Of a stretch of DNA of 7,731 nt, positions 5,867 to 7,731 are shown one piece after another; the stretch's first letter is position 1; each line of letters starts with the position of its first letter. The notes beneath the pieces were generated by a model. That model worked only from the letters and a program-made list of their open reading frames with translations. It did not search any database and was not told where the DNA came from. Origin of the DNA: Amoebophilaceae bacterium (GTDB taxonomy: Bacteria > Bacteroidota > Bacteroidia > Cytophagales > Amoebophilaceae); contig JALRAY010000046.1 of assembly GCA_023257955.1 (NCBI GenBank), forward strand, positions 1 through 7,731. The letters are read 5' to 3'. The position numbers and the translations under genes are program-made.

Positions 5867-6544
5867 ATGGCGCTTATCCTGAGTATAGAAACCAGTACTG
5901 CTATCTGTTCGGTAGCAATACATGCAGATGAGGAGTTGTTGGCGTATAAAGCGGTCCCCATCAATCGCTCTCATGCGGAATCCTTGTTACCTATGATCCA
6001 TCATCTTTTGCAGGATTATACAATGCAAGACTTGGCAGCTATTGCCATTGCTGAGGGGCCTGGTTCGTATACAGGGTTACGGATTGGAGCAGCCACTGCT
6101 ACGGGGCTTTGTTATACCCTCGATATCCCATTGATAGCTATTAATACACTGGAGGCTATGGTATCGCAGGCACAGCCTTTCAATATGAGAGGAGCGTGGT
6201 GCTGCCCTATGATAGATGCTAGACGTATGGAAGTGTATTGTTTATTGACGGATGGCGATGGCAAGATTGTAACAGAAGCGCATCCACATATTGTGACGGA
6301 GGATAGCTTTCAGGAATTACTTACTAGACAGGATGTATGGTTTTTCGGAGATGGTGCAGCGAAATGTAAGCCATTATTAGCGCATCACAAGCATGCCATT
6401 TTTATAGACGGTATCTCCTCCTCTGCACAACAGGTAGGGGCTTTGGCTTATGCTGATTTTAGGAAGCAGCAATTTGTGGATATCAATACATTTGTTCCAA
6501 AGTACTTAAAGCCTTTTATGAGTCGTAATCGTGTTGTTGCGTAG
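5867..6544 (+). CDS. tsaB: tRNA threonylcarbamoyladenosine biosynthesis protein TsaB
   Basis: TsaB (YeaZ) is an inactive paralogue of the ASKHA-fold enzyme TsaD. It forms the TsaB-TsaD-TsaE complex that transfers the threonylcarbamoyl group, made by TsaC, onto A37 of ANN-reading tRNAs. The 225-residue product opens with MALILSIETSTAICSVAI and has HAESLLP (36-42) and the family motif GPGSYTGLRIG (64-74), followed by the usual GLCYTLDIPLIAINTLEA. Length is typical (about 220-235). The ATG at 5867 lies 17 bp after the rnpA stop, in an apparent two-gene operon. Its product, t6A, is the substrate of MtaB, encoded elsewhere in this window on the opposite strand. Confidence 0.93.
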   Translation: MALILSIETSTAICSVAIHADEELLAYKAVPINRSHAESLLPMIHHLLQDYTMQDLAAIAIAEGPGSYTGLRIGAATATGLCYTLDIPLIAINTLEAMVSQAQPFNMRGAWCCPMIDARRMEVYCLLTDGDGKIVTEAHPHIVTEDSFQELLTRQDVWFFGDGAAKCKPLLAHHKHAIFIDGISSSAQQVGALAYADFRKQQFVDINTFVPKYLKPFMSRNRVVA

Positions 6545-6611
6545 ATAAGCATAACCATCCCATAGGGTCTTATTGTAAGGATTATGATTTATTTGCAGCA
6601 TGCGCCAATTT

Positions 6612-6629
6612 TGAGATTTTCAAATTTCA
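6612..6629. other. Imperfect AT-rich palindrome at the lipoprotein stop
   Basis: TGAGATTT and AAATTTCA are separated by TC and match as an inverted repeat in seven of eight positions. It overlaps the stop codon of the minus-strand lipoprotein gene (6627-6629). It could end transcripts from either side, but neither strand has a clear U-tract. The rest of 6545-6626 shows nothing I can name. Confidence 0.25.
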
Positions 6630-7013
6630 GACGTGTAACGGCCATTCCGCACCTGTGCTCGTGGCGCACAGGTGCGGAATGGCCGGTTGAGGGGAGTTGG
6701 CGGGTTGAAAGCTAGGGCTAGGAGGCAGGGTAGTATGTTGAGTTGATAGGGTGGTGGCTGATGGTTCTTCATCGTCATCGTCTTCTTCGTCGTCAGGAGG
6801 TGGTGATAGCGGCTCGGTGGTTATATTTTCGGGCGATTCTGTTGCTGCTGTGAATATTGCTATGGCTTGTGTTTTTTCGATGTCATCCTTGCTATAGGGC
6901 TCTACATGGGGGTTTATGCAGCTACAGTCTTGCTCTAGCAAGGCTATGCAGCAACAGCCTACTATAATTAGGCCTTGGGCGGTAAGCTTACTATGTGGGT
7001 GTGCGTGTTTCAT
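6627..7013 (-). CDS. Small Pro- and Asp/Glu-rich putative lipoprotein
   Basis: The 128-residue product begins with a basic, His-containing segment followed by LTAQGLIIVGCCC. IVGC (17-20) fits a lipobox with C20 as the lipidated residue, so membrane anchoring is inferred. The mature part has extra cysteines at 21, 22, 30 and 32, a Thr/Pro/Ser-rich low-complexity region, and an acidic run of ten Asp/Glu at 74-83. No enzyme domain is visible and I do not recognise the family. A TACCTTTG -7-like motif lies 32 bp upstream of the ATG, supporting a real gene. The last 20 or so codons are made of a perfect inverted repeat, so the original C-terminus may have been replaced. It converges with tsaB. Confidence 0.6.
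   Translation of the reverse strand: MKHAHPHSKLTAQGLIIVGCCCIALLEQDCSCINPHVEPYSKDDIEKTQAIAIFTAATESPENITTEPLSPPPDDEEDDDDEEPSATTLSTQHTTLPPSPSFQPANSPQPAIPHLCATSTGAEWPLHV
6639..6685. repeat. Perfect 20-bp inverted repeat with 7-nt loop
   Basis: The arms at 6639-6658 and 6666-6685 are exactly complementary (CGGCCATTCCGCACC... and ...GGTGCGGAATGGCCG), with TCGTGGC between them. The arms are about 70 percent G+C, well above the surrounding DNA. The element lies inside the 3' coding end of the minus-strand lipoprotein gene, where it encodes PAIPHLCATSTGAEWP. It is not followed by a proper U-tract on either strand, so a dispersed palindromic repeat is as likely as a terminator. Confidence 0.85.
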
Positions 7014-7044
7014 AGCAGTGTACGTAAGGGGTGAATGTTTGTGG

Positions 7045-7052
7045 CAAAGGTA
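7045..7052 (-). promoter_or_regulatory. Possible -7 element of the minus-strand lipoprotein gene
   Basis: On the minus strand these bases read TACCTTTG, fitting TAnnTTTG, and end 31 bp before the ATG at 7013. A transcript would have a leader of about 25 nt. No TTG stands at 19-bp spacing, so this is a half-supported promoter. Confidence 0.35.
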
Positions 7053-7321
7053 AGGAGAATGTTGGAATGCAGGAGCTTGAAATGTTGTTGATAGCTTTTG
7101 CGCGTCCAGATAAGGCTAGTATCTTCAGTGGGAGCTACCCCTGAGACAACAGTTAGCATCCTGTAGCAACGGCCCCCTGCACAGCTAAAGCCTGCGCATA
7201 TGTCACCCTATTTACTTGCCAGGCATGTGCGTATGCCTTATCTTGCAGTCAGATACAAGCTAGGCACTGCCTAGCAGGTGCCCGTATACATATAAAGTTT
7301 AACCTATAACATCGAATCCTT
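7053..7321. other. Divergent intergenic region with two small hairpins
   Basis: This gene-free stretch separates two lipoprotein genes that point away from each other. It contains AGGCAT-6 nt-ATGCCT (7221-7238) and GCTAGGC-ACT-GCCTAGC (7259-7275). The second overlaps an alternative hairpin formed by GGCAC (7263-7267) and GTGCC further right. I find no tRNA, tmRNA or RNase P RNA signature and no ORF of note. No convincing -33/-7 pair faces the gene at 7322. Confidence 0.4.
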
Positions 7322-7616
7322 ATGAAGTATAACATTCAGATGAACGTAAAAAGCAACATCACACGTTTTAACAAAGGCATAGCCACCCTATTACTCATCA
7401 GTCAACTACCTGACCAGCTGCGGCGGGTTTAAAGAAACCATAGTCCCCAGTAGGCCATCACCAGAACCCATACACGAGGCCTATGAAGAACCCATACAAA
7501 CGTATGATAGCCACATAGGATTTGAAAGCAACGCTATTGATGAACCCTTTGCGTTTCACACCACCACTATAGAAGGCACTGAACTCACCTTCACTCACAC
7601 CCCGTCATTACCCTCC

Positions 7617-7634
7617 CCGTCATTGCGAGGAGCC
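7617..7634. repeat. CGTCATTGCGAGGAGC-type repeat unit, first full copy
   Basis: CCGTCATTGCGAGGAGCC occurs here and again at 7644-7661, offset by 27 bp, and a truncated CCGTCATT occurs at 7602-7609. Related sequences are known as dispersed palindromic repeats in many bacterial genomes (from memory, not searched). The copy lies in the open frame of the lipoprotein gene and adds PSLRGA without a stop. Confidence 0.8.
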
Positions 7635-7643
7635 CTTCCCCTC

Positions 7644-7728
7644 CCGTCATTGCGAGGAGCCGAAGGCGACGAAGCAAACCATGACGCGTTGCTTCGTATG
7701 GATTGCTGCGCTCCGCTCGCAATGACGG
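7644..7728. repeat. Palindromic repeat element with paired termini (REP/RPE-like)
   Basis: The left end CCGTCATTGCGAG (7644-7656) is the exact inverse complement of the right end CTCGCAATGACGG (7716-7728). Inside, ACGAAGCAA (7669-7677) pairs with TTGCTTCGT (7689-7697) around an 11-nt loop. The 85-bp unit could fold into a long interrupted hairpin and is richer in G+C than its flanks. No transposase is near; it resembles a non-autonomous dispersed element inserted in a coding sequence. Confidence 0.8.
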
Positions 7729-7731
7729 AAG

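Larger units (their letters stand above)
7322..7731 (+). pseudogene. Lipoprotein gene with a one-base frameshift at the lipobox (3' end outside window)
   Basis: From the ATG at 7322 the frame codes 36 residues, a basic N-region, hydrophobic GIATLLLISQL, then stops at 7430. Removing one C of the pair at 7409-7410 turns the sequence into LLISQLLTSCGGF, an excellent lipobox with C33. The shifted frame then stays open for about 107 codons to the window end. The mature sequence begins CGGFKETIVPSRPSPEP and is rich in Glu and Pro. The CGG-x(2-4)-TIVP start resembles the broken lipoprotein at 3354 (CGGAERAQTIVPEAS), so the two are probably related. From about 7602 the open frame runs through palindromic repeats encoding PSLRGA twice. 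Whether this is true decay, a sequencing error or slippage cannot be told here. Confidence 0.65.

Noticed and set aside
7602..7728. CRISPR or simple tandem array at the window end
   Set aside because: Copies are unevenly spaced and the last one is inverted, which fits a palindromic dispersed element better.

Overview
The window looks like a piece of a reduced, decaying Bacteroidota genome, possibly an intracellular symbiont of the Amoebophilaceae (Cardinium/Amoebophilus) type. The Bacteroidota assignment rests on TAnnTTTG-type -7 promoter motifs, start sites without a clear Shine-Dalgarno, a GldA-like ABC ATPase and several small lipoproteins. The symbiont assignment is inference from the many frameshifted genes. 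No species is claimed.

Layout: the last 28 codons of an unknown gene (1-87) are followed by a phosphatidylserine synthase gene, pssA (218-961, +). It converges on mtaB (992-2305, -), the tRNA methylthiotransferase that makes ms2t6A. Next comes a gene easily missed: the small bacterial SRP RNA (about 2414-2507, +), with a well-spaced Bacteroidota promoter at its 5' end and a T-rich tail. An apparent 62-residue N-terminal extension of the following ABC ATPase is only this RNA read as protein. The ATPase itself (GldA-like, 2539-3255) is intact but short.

From 3354 to 5238 the window is decayed. A cysteine-rich lipoprotein gene is split over three reading-frame segments (3354-4613). Behind it lies a second gldA copy that lacks the Walker A region and carries several frameshifts and a stop (about 4730-5238). 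The spacer after it holds a 23-bp direct repeat pair 54 bp apart.

From 5436 housekeeping genes resume: rnpA (RNase P protein) and tsaB (t6A biosynthesis), closely spaced and probably co-transcribed. TsaB helps make t6A37 and MtaB methylthiolates it, so two steps of the same tRNA modification lie in this window, though not in one operon.

The right end is accessory. A minus-strand Pro/Asp-rich lipoprotein gene (6627-7013) has a perfect 20-bp inverted repeat in its 3' coding end. A plus-strand lipoprotein gene (7322 to the window end) carries a one-base frameshift exactly before its lipobox and has GC-rich CGTCATTGCGAGGAGC-type palindromic repeats in its reading frame. After repair, its mature N-terminus (CGG..ETIVP) resembles that of the first lipoprotein (CGG....QTIVP), suggesting a lipoprotein family whose members are being lost or varied. 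I found no CRISPR array, tRNA, rRNA or intact transposase.
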